Of a stretch of DNA of 64,000 bases, positions 1-8,991 are shown piece by piece. Source of the stretch: Candidatus Yaniella excrementigallinarum (lineage in GTDB: Bacteria; Actinomycetota; Actinomycetes; Actinomycetales; Micrococcaceae); the NCBI GenBank assembly GCA_019113675.1, contig DXHA01000097.1:1-64000 (forward strand), written 5' to 3'. Position 1 is the first letter of the stretch; every line of letters starts with the position of its first letter. A model generated the notes under the pieces. The model did no database searches, was not told where the DNA came from, and saw nothing but the letters and a program-made list of their open reading frames with translations. A program made the position numbers and the translations under genes.

Positions 1-1394
1 GGTTACTCAAGGCCTGGTTGGGTGACCGGGATGATATATGCGTGGTCGGGGATACCTCCCAAACGATTTATTCATTTACTGGTGCTACTGCTGATTTCCT
101 GCTGGATTTTAGCCAATATTTTCCCCATGCCACGCAAATCAATTTGGTCCGAGACTACCGATCGACACCACAGATTGTGGATGTGGCTAACCGTCTGTTA
201 CAGGAGCGTACTAGGGCTGACCGGGCGTCTTTACCACGATGGCCCCAACCCTTAGAACTAATTTCTCAACGAGAAGCCGGTCCACAACCTATGTTCGTGG
301 AGTGTAGCTATGACCAGGCCGAAGCTGAGTGGGTAACCAGTCAGATCAAAGATTTAATATCAGCCGGGCATAAAGGTTCGGATATAGCTGTGCTCTTTCG
401 AACGAATGCTCAGTCTGCGCTGTTTGAACAGGCTTTAAGCGACGCCGATATTTCCTATCAAGTGCGCGGTGCGGAAAGATTTTTCAACCGCAGAGAAGTA
501 CGCGATGGCATACTGCAATTACGCGCTGCAGCTAAATCCGCCGACGATGTTGTTGGTGAGGCAGTAATTCCTCGTATCAAAGATGTACTGGCGTCATTGG
601 GGTATACGGCTCAGGCGCCACAACAATCCGGTGCTGTGCGAGAACGCTGGGAGTCGCTCAACGCTATCGTGAATTTGGCTCAAGATTTAGTGACAGCACG
701 TGGTGATCAGGTAACCCTGGATTTGGTCGTGGCAGAACTTGATGAACGAGCGTCACATCAGCACGCCCCGGTTATGGACGGTGTGACATTAGCTTCTATC
801 CACTCTGCCAAAGGCCTGGAGTGGGACGTCGTATTTTTAGTTGGCCTTAATGAAGGTCTTTTGCCGATCAGTTTCGCTACAGAAGACAAGAACGTTGACG
901 AAGAGCGCCGCCTATTTTACGTAGGCATTACTCGAGCTAAAACTCGGTTGTACTTATCCTGGTCAGTTTCCCGCTCGGCAGGTGGCCGCGCCACCAGAAA
1001 ACCATCGCGATTCCTTAACGCGATTCGAGCAACGACCCACAAGGCAGCATCCCAGACCCCTACTCAGACCAAAGCTGGTGCGATACGTGCTAAAGTCATC
1101 AAATGCCGTAATTGTGGGATCGTATTGTCAACGGGTGCGGAGCGCAAAATTGGACGCTGCGATGGATGCCCGCCTACCTATGATCCGGAGATTTTTGACA
1201 AGCTCGTTAATTGGCGTAAAGATATTTCAACGACGGATAAAGTTCCAGCGTTTGTGGTGTTTACTGATGCAACATTGGTTGCTATCGCCGAGAAAATGCC
1301 GAAAGATTTAAAACAATTACGTCAACTACCTGGCATTGGTCCTAAAAAATTGGAACGCTACGGGACTGAAGTATTAGCAATTTTAAGCTCTTGA
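1..1394 (+). CDS. uvrD2: UvrD2-type DNA helicase, 3' part (5' end outside window)
   Basis: ATP-dependent 3'-5' superfamily 1 helicase acting in DNA repair. The reading frame is open from base 3, so the gene starts upstream and the first ATPase motifs are missing. Visible motifs are GDTSQTIYSFTGA (motif III), HSAKGLEWDVVFLVG (motif V) and EERRLFYVGITRAK (motif VI). After the helicase core come a CRNCG...CDGC tetracysteine cluster, a probable zinc site, and a C-terminal HRDC-type helix bundle ending near LPGIGPKKLERYG. The tetracysteine plus HRDC arrangement separates actinobacterial UvrD2 from UvrD1/PcrA. Its last 37 bases overlap the 3' end of the convergent ThiF-like gene. Function is assigned from family knowledge; the architecture is seen directly. 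Confidence 0.93.
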   Translation, partial: LLKAWLGDRDDICVVGDTSQTIYSFTGATADFLLDFSQYFPHATQINLVRDYRSTPQIVDVANRLLQERTRADRASLPRWPQPLELISQREAGPQPMFVECSYDQAEAEWVTSQIKDLISAGHKGSDIAVLFRTNAQSALFEQALSDADISYQVRGAERFFNRREVRDGILQLRAAAKSADDVVGEAVIPRIKDVLASLGYTAQAPQQSGAVRERWESLNAIVNLAQDLVTARGDQVTLDLVVAELDERASHQHAPVMDGVTLASIHSAKGLEWDVVFLVGLNEGLLPISFATEDKNVDEERRLFYVGITRAKTRLYLSWSVSRSAGGRATRKPSRFLNAIRATTHKAASQTPTQTKAGAIRAKVIKCRNCGIVLSTGAERKIGRCDGCPPTYDPEIFDKLVNWRKDISTTDKVPAFVVFTDATLVAIAEKMPKDLKQLRQLPGIGPKKLERYGTEVLAILSS

Positions 1395-2476
1395 ACCGCT
1401 GCACAACATCCCGGTCGTGGTTGGAGTGTAAACGTCTGCACCCAGCCTTCGGCTAGGTGTACTCGAGTATAAGTGTTCAGATTCATCCCCGGAACCCCGC
1501 CGTGTTCCGTCTTTGGCACTTGTTGCCGCAGCTTTTGCGAATCGACCATGGCTAATAGCTCCGTGGCAATAAGGCCGGCGGCCAAATGGGCAGCTGCCAC
1601 TGTCTCGATGCCACCGGTACTGGCACGTAGGGCGACAGTGCGTTGTTTTCGAAAGCCATCGGTTTCGGCAATTGCTGCCTCTAAGCACAGCGGACACGCC
1701 TGGGCTTGTTGCACCGTCCAGGGGCCAATATCAATTTCATCATCCCGGATGACCACCGGCAAATATGGTTGATGGTGTTCTTTAGCTTCAATGATGGTCT
1801 CTGTATGTACCCCACCCAAACTAATATGTACTGTTGCTAAATTAGCCAATGCCGGTTGCCTGAGCCAACCGGTTGGATGAATCTGGGGCCGCTTGTCTAC
1901 GGGGTTAAGAGCCCTAGCAACTGCTAAAGAACGCACCTGGCCGATATCTTGCTCCCGCAGACCTGTCCCAAGGTCGGTTGCTGTCACACGAGTGGAATCC
2001 CAAACGTTAATATGCCCGACCCCAGATTCCAACAAAATCTTGGTCAGTGCGGTGCCAGTTCTACCGAGCCCAAAAATCTGTAATGCCGCAGCATGTCGTT
2101 GGGTTTGAAACTGATTGTGGCTATGTGGGGCTAGACCGCGCAAGCGATCATAATCAAACAGCGGTGTTACACAGCTCAACCGAGCTAGGCTACCGCGATG
2201 TTCCTGATCCGTAGTCGTCACGAAGCTGGTTTCAAATGGTGTTGAAACCAATACCGGCGCTAGTTTGGTCATCATTAGATCAAAGTCTGCTTTGCTCACC
2301 TGGCATTGTTCGGCGATCTTATGTTCTTGCCCGTCGGGGATACCATCGTGCAAGTGACCAAGGTAGGTTCGGATAGGCTCAGTAATTCCGGTGAGTTCCA
2401 AGGCGCGATACCCGGAACCAATTTGCAGATGTTTCGATCCAAGCCGAGTAATCGATAGTCCCGGATTGATTTGCAT
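1358..2476 (-). CDS. ThiF/E1-like adenylyltransferase-fold protein
   Basis: About 372 residues with a Rossmann nucleotide-binding segment (IFGLGRTGTALTKILLESG) followed by an arginine-containing GLREQDIGQ stretch, as in the ThiF/MoeB/E1 family that adenylates the C-terminus of small carrier proteins. A CPLC pair in the second half and a CC pair near the C-terminus could bind zinc. I chose the ATG at 2476 over a TTG at 2497 because AGGAG lies 5-6 bases before it. In actinobacteria a ThiF-family gene of this kind commonly sits beside uvrD2 (compare Rv3196). No carrier protein or peptide substrate is recognisable nearby, so the substrate is unknown. It could also be a leader-peptide-binding E1-like protein of RiPP type. 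Confidence 0.75.
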   Translation of the reverse strand: MQINPGLSITRLGSKHLQIGSGYRALELTGITEPIRTYLGHLHDGIPDGQEHKIAEQCQVSKADFDLMMTKLAPVLVSTPFETSFVTTTDQEHRGSLARLSCVTPLFDYDRLRGLAPHSHNQFQTQRHAAALQIFGLGRTGTALTKILLESGVGHINVWDSTRVTATDLGTGLREQDIGQVRSLAVARALNPVDKRPQIHPTGWLRQPALANLATVHISLGGVHTETIIEAKEHHQPYLPVVIRDDEIDIGPWTVQQAQACPLCLEAAIAETDGFRKQRTVALRASTGGIETVAAAHLAAGLIATELLAMVDSQKLRQQVPKTEHGGVPGMNLNTYTRVHLAEGWVQTFTLQPRPGCCAAVQELKIANTSVP

Positions 2477-2539
2477 GGTCACTCCTGTGTCGTTCAAGGT
2501 GTTTCCATGATGGGCTACTGTGGCTGACAGTGTTCAGGG

Positions 2540-2577
2540 TTTTCCACACTCGCAGTGCACGATGTACATTATCCACA
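2540..2577 (+). other. Two DnaA-box-like 9-mers
   Basis: TTTTCCACA at 2540-2548 and TTATCCACA at 2569-2577 lie in the same orientation 29 bp apart, in the spacer between the divergent ThiF-like and YgjP-like genes. The second matches the DnaA consensus TTATNCACA exactly. They may be titration or regulatory sites. No replication gene lies nearby. Confidence 0.4.
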
Positions 2578-2619
2578 AGACCAGCAGTACGAGCCCTTGA
2601 TTATATCTGTTGGGCCAGC

Positions 2620-3243
2620 ATGAAGGACATGGATACTATTTCAAGATTGATTCGCCATGACACTGAACGCCTCTCCGGAGGGCGTATTGCGTCAGTTGTG
2701 CAAATTGATGGCGAGCCGGTTCGTCTCATTAGTTCGGCACGTCGTAAAAAGACTGTCTCCGCATCAGTACGTAACGGCATGATCCAACTGTCCGTTCCCG
2801 TCAAAATGACAGATGCTCAAATCATCGAGTCGGCTCGCAGCTTGATTGCAAAGATCAAAGCTAAACAACGCCAAGCTCAGCAATTTCACACCAACCCGGA
2901 CTTACATGACCGTGCGCTACATCTGGCACGTATATGGCTGAATAACGAAGTTTCTCCGACGTCGGTTGTTTGGTCGGACCGTCAAACCACCTTGTGGGGC
3001 TCCTGCACGTCAACGACTGGTGCAATCCGTATTTCTACTATGCTCCAAGGTATGCCGCAGTGGGTAATCGATGGGGTGCTCATACATGAAATGGCCCACC
3101 TAAAATATGGTGGGCATGGCCGACAGTTTCAAGAGTTTTCGGGCCGTTACCCGCGCATGGCAGAAGCTGACGCCTTTTTAGATGGGGTCAGCTTTGCCCA
3201 GCAACGCGACCAGGACAAAATGTTCCCTGATGCTTGTGATTAG
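2620..3243 (+). CDS. YgjP/SprT-like (DUF45) zinc metallopeptidase
   Basis: About 207 residues from the ATG at 2620. An upstream in-frame codon at 2530 would put promoter-like DNA into the protein and gives an unconvincing N-terminus. The C-terminal half carries HEMAHLKYGGHGRQF, the HExxH zinc motif followed by a third histidine, and the upstream segment WGSCTSTTGAIRIS is typical of the YgjP/M48-related DUF45 family. These are small cytoplasmic putative metallopeptidases with poorly known substrates. The gene converges on the DUF2342 gene and their stop codons interlock by four bases. Family assignment is firm; biological role is not known. Confidence 0.82.
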   Translation: MKDMDTISRLIRHDTERLSGGRIASVVQIDGEPVRLISSARRKKTVSASVRNGMIQLSVPVKMTDAQIIESARSLIAKIKAKQRQAQQFHTNPDLHDRALHLARIWLNNEVSPTSVVWSDRQTTLWGSCTSTTGAIRISTMLQGMPQWVIDGVLIHEMAHLKYGGHGRQFQEFSGRYPRMAEADAFLDGVSFAQQRDQDKMFPDACD

Positions 3244-4613
3244 TTTTCTTCTTCGAATCCGCCTTCTAGAAGCTTCTTCAGGTCTTCATCAAGGCTGGCC
3301 GATTGCTCATCTGCAGAAGCCCGTCGTTTGACGTAGCCTTCCGGGTCGTCAAGATCTTCGCTCGTTGGCAACCGTAACTGGGATTCCCAGATTGCATCGC
3401 GATATTCGACACCTTCGGATTCATGGATTGTGGACCATAGTTGAGTGGCATCGTGGAGACGGCGTGGACGTAAGTCAAGACCAACCAGCGAACCAAAAGC
3501 ATGTTCTGCGGGGCCACCTGCGGCACGACGTCGATTAATCATCTCTCGTAATGCTGATGCAGATTCTAAAGGTTTAGCCGCTTCAGTGACGACGAGATCA
3601 ACCCAGCCTTCGACCAGTGCCAGCAGTGTCTCGAGCTGTTCAATAGCGGCTTTTTGTGCGCCTTCTGGTTCTGGAATAAACATCGATCCGGAGAACATTT
3701 CGTTCATTGACTCTGGGTCGGCTGGGTCCAGATTTTGTACAGCGTCTTCAATTGCTGAGACATCAATACTGATCCCAGCAGCATACTGTTGCACCATTGC
3801 GGTCAGATCACGGGCCAGCCACGGTGAATTAGCAAATAGTCTCATGCGAGCTGCTTCGCGAAGTGCCAGATAGATACGTACTTGATCGGGAGCAACTGAT
3901 ATCCCGTCACCAAATTCTTCAATATTGACCGGTAACATCGCCATTCGTTGGCCAGCGATGGGGAAGCCGGTGTCAGTACCAGATAGCACCTCTTGAGCGA
4001 GTTCGCCAATGGCATGGCCTAATTGCAACCCAAACATGGAACCACCCAGGTTTTTCATCATCGGCTGCATATTACCGAAAGCGCCCTGTAATTCTTCAGG
4101 CAGTTGGCCAGGAAGTTGTTCAGTAATGGCCCGTGTAAGAGCTTCAGATAGGGAGGTGGCCACTGGATCGGTCATCTCACGCCAGTTGTCCATAGTAGAT
4201 TCGACCCACTCGGCCCTCGACCACGCTACTATCGGCACATTAGCGGCTTCTAGGGTTGTGGCCTTGTCCAGCCAAGAATCTGCCAGGCGTAGCGCATCTT
4301 CGATTTCTTTGGCTGAAAAGGTGCCCACCGAAGGGTCTTGACCTGCCACGGATTGACGTGCGGTTTGCTTTGCGAGGTCCCAGTTCACCGGAGCATCGCC
4401 GGAGCTTTGCATCATGGATTGAAACTGTTGCATGATATTTTGCATCATCTGCGGATCCATCATGGATGGGTCGAAAGGCATACCAGAAGCGCCGAATTGG
4501 TTCATGGCGCGTTGAATTTCTTCTGGGTCTGGTGCGTTTTCGCCAAACATTTTCCGAAACATTTCGGACATTGGATCGTGGTCGTCGCCGTTAGTTGGAC
4601 CTGTATTACTCAT
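3240..4613 (-). CDS. DUF2342 / zinc-dependent metalloprotease-like protein
   Basis: 457 residues matching the actinobacterial family often named zinc-dependent metalloprotease or putative hydrolase (compare Rv3195). The acidic, methionine-rich N-terminus (PMSEMFRKMFGENAPDPEEI) and the central FGLQLGHAIGELAQEVL and C-terminal ALVEGWVDLVVTEA segments are characteristic. The place where related families have an HE-type zinc site reads VEGWVD here, and I find no HExxH, so catalytic activity is uncertain. It is convergent with the YgjP-like gene. The ATG at 4613 is preceded by a purine-rich GGAGAGAT. Subcellular location is probably cytoplasmic, since no signal peptide is visible. Confidence 0.8.
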   Translation of the reverse strand: MSNTGPTNGDDHDPMSEMFRKMFGENAPDPEEIQRAMNQFGASGMPFDPSMMDPQMMQNIMQQFQSMMQSSGDAPVNWDLAKQTARQSVAGQDPSVGTFSAKEIEDALRLADSWLDKATTLEAANVPIVAWSRAEWVESTMDNWREMTDPVATSLSEALTRAITEQLPGQLPEELQGAFGNMQPMMKNLGGSMFGLQLGHAIGELAQEVLSGTDTGFPIAGQRMAMLPVNIEEFGDGISVAPDQVRIYLALREAARMRLFANSPWLARDLTAMVQQYAAGISIDVSAIEDAVQNLDPADPESMNEMFSGSMFIPEPEGAQKAAIEQLETLLALVEGWVDLVVTEAAKPLESASALREMINRRRAAGGPAEHAFGSLVGLDLRPRRLHDATQLWSTIHESEGVEYRDAIWESQLRLPTSEDLDDPEGYVKRRASADEQSASLDEDLKKLLEGGFEEEN

Positions 4614-4679
4614 ATCTCTCCACGCTACTGTAGTGACTGGTTGAAATAATAGTCTTTGTGGGCTTTGCGCTGAATGATT

Positions 4680-7600
4680 CTATACACCCAACGCGTCTTG
4701 TTCGCGGCGCGCCTGGCGCGCGTTGAGATTCTCGGCTGTGCCCTCTGTCATACGGTACAGCACAGGCACAATAATCAACGTAATCAGCGTAGAGGCTATA
4801 AGACCACCAATGACTGCAACAGACATAGGTGCTGAGACGAAACTGGACTGCCCGGACAGTCCTAATGCTGGCGGGATCATGGCACCGATGGTTGCAGCTG
4901 CGGTCATAATAATTGGACGAATACGGTTCTGTGCCCCGGCGATAATAGCTTTGTCCAATGTAGTGTCGCGCCGGCGATATTGGTTAATTAAATCCATCAG
5001 CACAATCGAGTTGGTCACCACAATGCCTATCAACATCAGCATTCCGACCAAGGTAGTAGCACCTAGGGGAGTGCCGGTGAGCAACAGTGCCAAGATCATC
5101 CCTGTGGCGCCAAACGGTATAGCCACTAACAGGACTAGCGGTTGGACCAAGGATTTTAATAGCCATACTAAAATTACGTAGATCAATAAGATAGCGGCTC
5201 CCATGGCGAGGGCTAGCTGCTGAAATGTGGTATCGATTTCCTCGGCAACCCCTGCAAGTTCGGTCTGCACACCATCGGGCAGGTTAGCGTTGTCAATAGT
5301 ATCGGTCAGCGCAGCAGTGGTGGCGCCGACATTATCCGTAGATTCTGGTGTGACAGAAATCGTTACCGTTCGGATTGAGTTGAGCGTGGTGATCGATGGG
5401 GCAATATTCACACGATTCACTTCAGCAATATCGGTTAGTGGAATACCGAAAAGATCAAGCTGTTCAATGTCTTCTACCGTATCGACAGCGGAAGCTGGGT
5501 TCATGTGAACATTGAGTTCATTATCGTCTATGGTGACCTTGGCGATGGGAAAGTCGGTCGTATGAGAGGCAATCATTGCCATTGCTTCGGGAACGGTCAT
5601 ACCGTATTGGGCGATTTCTTCTTCCCGAGGCGCAATCTCTAGAGAGGGTTGAGCCGCTTCGAAATCGGATTCCACGCGGGCTACCTCATCAAGGTCTTCA
5701 AAAGCGGTAGTAAGCGTATTGCTTGCTTCACCGAGGTCGTCTTCGTCGAGGGCCTCGAGTTGGATATCTACGGTATCTGAACTCATCATGCCATCACCGG
5801 CTTCGACTTGGAATTCTCCGGCGTTCGGGTGCTCCGCAAACCAGTCGTCCAGGCTGCGTTGGATTCTATTTTCAACGGCTGCCTGATCAGCGCCGGGATC
5901 GGTGATCACGGTAAAGGATGCTTGATCCGGGCCCATGCCCATCATGGCTTGTCCGCCGATGTCGGCTTGGACAGTATCAACGTGTTCAAGATCAGCTAAT
6001 TCGGATTCAATTTCACTTGATAACTCGGAAGTATGCTGCAGTGAGGAACCTTGCGGGGCGGTATATGTTACCGCGTGCATATTCATCCCAGTATCGCCCA
6101 GCAGATTTACTTTCAGTGCTGGCACCAGCAGGATGGAACCGACAAACACAGCCAATGCCACCAAAGTAGTGACCCAACGGGAGACACGGGACTTGATAGT
6201 CCAGGTAATAACGGGACGGTAAATCCGAGCCAACCAGTTCGTAGTGACACCAATATCTGTATCAGCTAATGGTGCTGGCTGGTCCCCAGGGATGCGCTTA
6301 TTTCGCATAAACCAGTATGCCAATACCGGCACGATAGTTAAGGCCACCAGTGTTGACCCAATCATGGCTAGGACCACGGTTAGCGCAAACGGCCGGAAAA
6401 GTTCTCCGGCCATGCCTTCAACTAACAGGATGGGCACAAATACCATGACCGTGACCAACGTTGAGGAAATAACTGCCGAAGAGACTTCACCTGTAGCTCG
6501 GGTAATAGTTTTGACTTTTGATTCGGTCTTGGGGGCTTGCCGTAAATGCCGCATGATATTTTCAATGACAACAATCGAATCGTCCACCATGCGCCCGATG
6601 GTGATCATTAATCCAGCCAGTGACATCATATTCACGGTGGTTCCGGTAGCTAACATGCCAACGAAGGCGAAGAGTACCGATAACGGGATCGTGATACCGG
6701 TGATGATGGTGGGGCGTATCGACAATAAGAAGACGAAAATTACCAGTATCGCTAGTACCAGACCCCACATGCCCTCTGTGGCAAGCCCGGCGATGGCATC
6801 CTCAATAAATTCGGCTTGATCAAAGACCACAGTAAATTCTGTGCCCGAACCCATTTGAGCGGCGGCTTTATCTAATTGATCCAGGACCCGTTCGGAAAGG
6901 TCAATATAGTTTGCGTCATTGGATGGCAGAACCAACAGGGTAATAGAGTCTTTGCCATTGGTACGGGACACCGATTCAGCTTCGGCTTGAGTCTGTTCGA
7001 TGTCAGCAACATCAGATAAGGGTACTGAGGTACCTTCCTCAACGGGCAATAGACTAGCGGCCAGATCATCGACGTTATCGAAGGCCTTGCCAATTGATAT
7101 GTCTAGGCTTTGGTCGTTATCGGTAACATTGCCACCAGGTAATACCACACCTGCATCGTCTAGGGCGTCGGTAATGGTGGAACGATCCATATCCCGTTCT
7201 GCCAGTGCGTCGTCGTCGGGGTTGATACGAACGATTTCTTCGGTTGTGCCAAACAGTTGGACTCGGGCGACCCCAGGAATGTTTTCAATGTCAGAACGTG
7301 CTGCTTGTTCGAAGCCAGCGTCTAACTCGCTAGGGGAAAGATCAGAACTCATAGTTACGACCATGGCGGGGATATCTGCTGATCCACCCGATAATGTCGT
7401 AGTAGTGGTACCTTCAGGGAGTTGCTCTTCGATGGAATTGAGTAGTGTATCGGCTTGTGAGGCTGCCCGAAATACATCTGAACCGTATTCCATCTCCAAG
7501 TTGATCATCGAGAAATTCGAACCGGAATTCGACGATGTTGAGGTGACATGATCGACAGCCGTTAGTTGTCGTTCGATGGGCTCAGCGACTTGTTGGGCCA

Positions 7601-7817
7601 TCTGTTCCGACGAGGCTCCAGGGTTTGTTGCGGTAACTGCAACCGATGGTAATTCCACCGGTGGGATCAATTCCCGTCGTAGCATATTAAGGGAAATGAG
7701 TCCCAAGACCATAATGACGATGGTCACCAACGCAATAAAAGCACGATTTTTCATGCTGAGTTTTACAAGCCAGTCCAAGTCGGTCCTTATCGGTAGCCTG
7801 AGTTCTTGGAACAACAT
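4680..7817 (-). CDS. RND-family efflux transporter permease
   Basis: 1045 residues, the normal length for an AcrB/HAE1-class permease: two repeats of a large extracytoplasmic loop and transmembrane bundles. The N-terminal helix begins near AFIALVTIVIMVLGL. The proton-relay aspartates are kept in GRMVDDSIVVIENI. The second-repeat position that is lysine in AcrB is a threonine in GIVVTNSIVLMDLIN, as in Gram-positive SwrC-type relatives. No membrane-fusion or outer-membrane partner is encoded nearby, so it probably acts alone in the cytoplasmic membrane; the exported compound is unknown. It diverges from the PDZ-protease gene with 49 bases between starts. It interrupts a gene order otherwise resembling Rv3193c-Rv3198c. 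Confidence 0.9.
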   Translation of the reverse strand: MLFQELRLPIRTDLDWLVKLSMKNRAFIALVTIVIMVLGLISLNMLRRELIPPVELPSVAVTATNPGASSEQMAQQVAEPIERQLTAVDHVTSTSSNSGSNFSMINLEMEYGSDVFRAASQADTLLNSIEEQLPEGTTTTTLSGGSADIPAMVVTMSSDLSPSELDAGFEQAARSDIENIPGVARVQLFGTTEEIVRINPDDDALAERDMDRSTITDALDDAGVVLPGGNVTDNDQSLDISIGKAFDNVDDLAASLLPVEEGTSVPLSDVADIEQTQAEAESVSRTNGKDSITLLVLPSNDANYIDLSERVLDQLDKAAAQMGSGTEFTVVFDQAEFIEDAIAGLATEGMWGLVLAILVIFVFLLSIRPTIITGITIPLSVLFAFVGMLATGTTVNMMSLAGLMITIGRMVDDSIVVIENIMRHLRQAPKTESKVKTITRATGEVSSAVISSTLVTVMVFVPILLVEGMAGELFRPFALTVVLAMIGSTLVALTIVPVLAYWFMRNKRIPGDQPAPLADTDIGVTTNWLARIYRPVITWTIKSRVSRWVTTLVALAVFVGSILLVPALKVNLLGDTGMNMHAVTYTAPQGSSLQHTSELSSEIESELADLEHVDTVQADIGGQAMMGMGPDQASFTVITDPGADQAAVENRIQRSLDDWFAEHPNAGEFQVEAGDGMMSSDTVDIQLEALDEDDLGEASNTLTTAFEDLDEVARVESDFEAAQPSLEIAPREEEIAQYGMTVPEAMAMIASHTTDFPIAKVTIDDNELNVHMNPASAVDTVEDIEQLDLFGIPLTDIAEVNRVNIAPSITTLNSIRTVTISVTPESTDNVGATTAALTDTIDNANLPDGVQTELAGVAEEIDTTFQQLALAMGAAILLIYVILVWLLKSLVQPLVLLVAIPFGATGMILALLLTGTPLGATTLVGMLMLIGIVVTNSIVLMDLINQYRRRDTTLDKAIIAGAQNRIRPIIMTAAATIGAMIPPALGLSGQSSFVSAPMSVAVIGGLIASTLITLIIVPVLYRMTEGTAENLNARQARREQDALGV

Positions 7818-7866
7818 ACCCTAGTTGCAGCGTGAAAACTCAATACGAATTCAACGAAAGCGATGC

Positions 7867-8919
7867 ATGGACCTAAAAAGAAGACTTCGGCCTCGAGCCA
7901 ACCGCGTAGGGGCCTACTTACTGATCGTTGTGTTCATAACAATATTCATTCCAACCCCATATACGATTCAGTCACCAGGGCCGACTTTTGACACACTAGA
8001 GCAAGTCGAAGTTGAAGGTTCCAGCTATCACATGGTGGAAATTGACGGCGCAAAGACTTATCCAACAGATGGCAGTTTAAACCTGACTACCATCTCGGTT
8101 TCCGGACCGCCGACGTCGGCATCATTGACGCCACAAGTGTTATATCACGCAATACTGCCGTACCCATCTATTACCCCGGCAGAATTACTGTACCCACCAG
8201 AAACCACCGGTGATGAAGTCCGTGACCAAAATGCTGAGGCCATGGCCGACTCGCAATCCTGGGCCGTAGCGGCTGCGTTAGAACATTTGGATAAAGACTA
8301 CACACAGCACTTATTTGCCTTCGATTTCACAAAAGATTCCCCGGCACGGGACGTCTTAGAGCCCGACGACGAGATCATTAGCGTCAATGGCACCAAAATT
8401 ACTGGGCATGGTCAACTAGTCAATACGATTCAGCAAGCACAAGGTGATCCGGTAGATATCACAGTTGGTCGTGACGGTACCGAGAAAACCTTTACGATTC
8501 CGGTAACACAAGGTGAAGACGGAACCTACCAGATCGGGGTCTTATTGGACTCAGAGTTCGATTTTCCTATTGACGTGGATATTTATCTTGAAGACGTTGG
8601 TGGACCGTCAGCTGGGCTGATTTTCACCCTTGCCATTATCGATCGTATGACCGAAGAATCCATCGCCGACGGACGGCACATCGCCGGTACCGGAACTATC
8701 GACCCAGATGGCACTGTGGGACCAATTGGCGGAATTCAGCAGAAAGTCGAAGCCGCGGCCGATGATGGTGCCACGATTTTTTTGGCACCTGAAGGTAACT
8801 GTCAAGAAATCACGCATGTGCCCAACGACATGACCATTTATAGTGTCGATACACTGGATACAGCGTTAGAGGTTCTGGCTGCGCCGGCAGGGGAAACACA
8901 AAACACTACCTGTTCATGA
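7867..8919 (+). CDS. Membrane-anchored PDZ and Lon-like serine protease (YlbL-like)
   Basis: 350 residues from the ATG at 7867 (a TTG at 7825 is a weaker alternative). One N-terminal membrane helix (about residues 14-30) is followed by an extracytoplasmic region. A PDZ domain lies at about 155-215, including LEPDDEIISVNG. A C-terminal Lon/S16 protease fold carries the catalytic serine in GGPSAG (S248) and lysine in GGIQQKVEAA (K293). The Ser-Lys dyad is intact, so proteolytic activity is expected on the outer side of the membrane. It precedes the UPF0182 gene by 72 bases on the same strand, as in many actinobacteria (compare Rv3194c-Rv3193c). Confidence 0.9.
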   Translation: MDLKRRLRPRANRVGAYLLIVVFITIFIPTPYTIQSPGPTFDTLEQVEVEGSSYHMVEIDGAKTYPTDGSLNLTTISVSGPPTSASLTPQVLYHAILPYPSITPAELLYPPETTGDEVRDQNAEAMADSQSWAVAAALEHLDKDYTQHLFAFDFTKDSPARDVLEPDDEIISVNGTKITGHGQLVNTIQQAQGDPVDITVGRDGTEKTFTIPVTQGEDGTYQIGVLLDSEFDFPIDVDIYLEDVGGPSAGLIFTLAIIDRMTEESIADGRHIAGTGTIDPDGTVGPIGGIQQKVEAAADDGATIFLAPEGNCQEITHVPNDMTIYSVDTLDTALEVLAAPAGETQNTTCS

Positions 8920-8991
8920 GCTATGGGAACGCTAGAATTTCACTGATTGTACATTTACGAGTCGGGCACAGCCCGCAGATAGGGAACTACT

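Noticed and set aside
2530-2619. Longer N-terminus for the YgjP-like protein
   Set aside because: The extra residues run through the DnaA-like boxes and regulatory DNA; the ATG at 2620 gives a normal family N-terminus.
6244-6819. 191-codon antisense frame inside the RND gene
   Set aside because: The RND frame is unambiguous along its whole length; the antisense translation is low-complexity serine/threonine/isoleucine.
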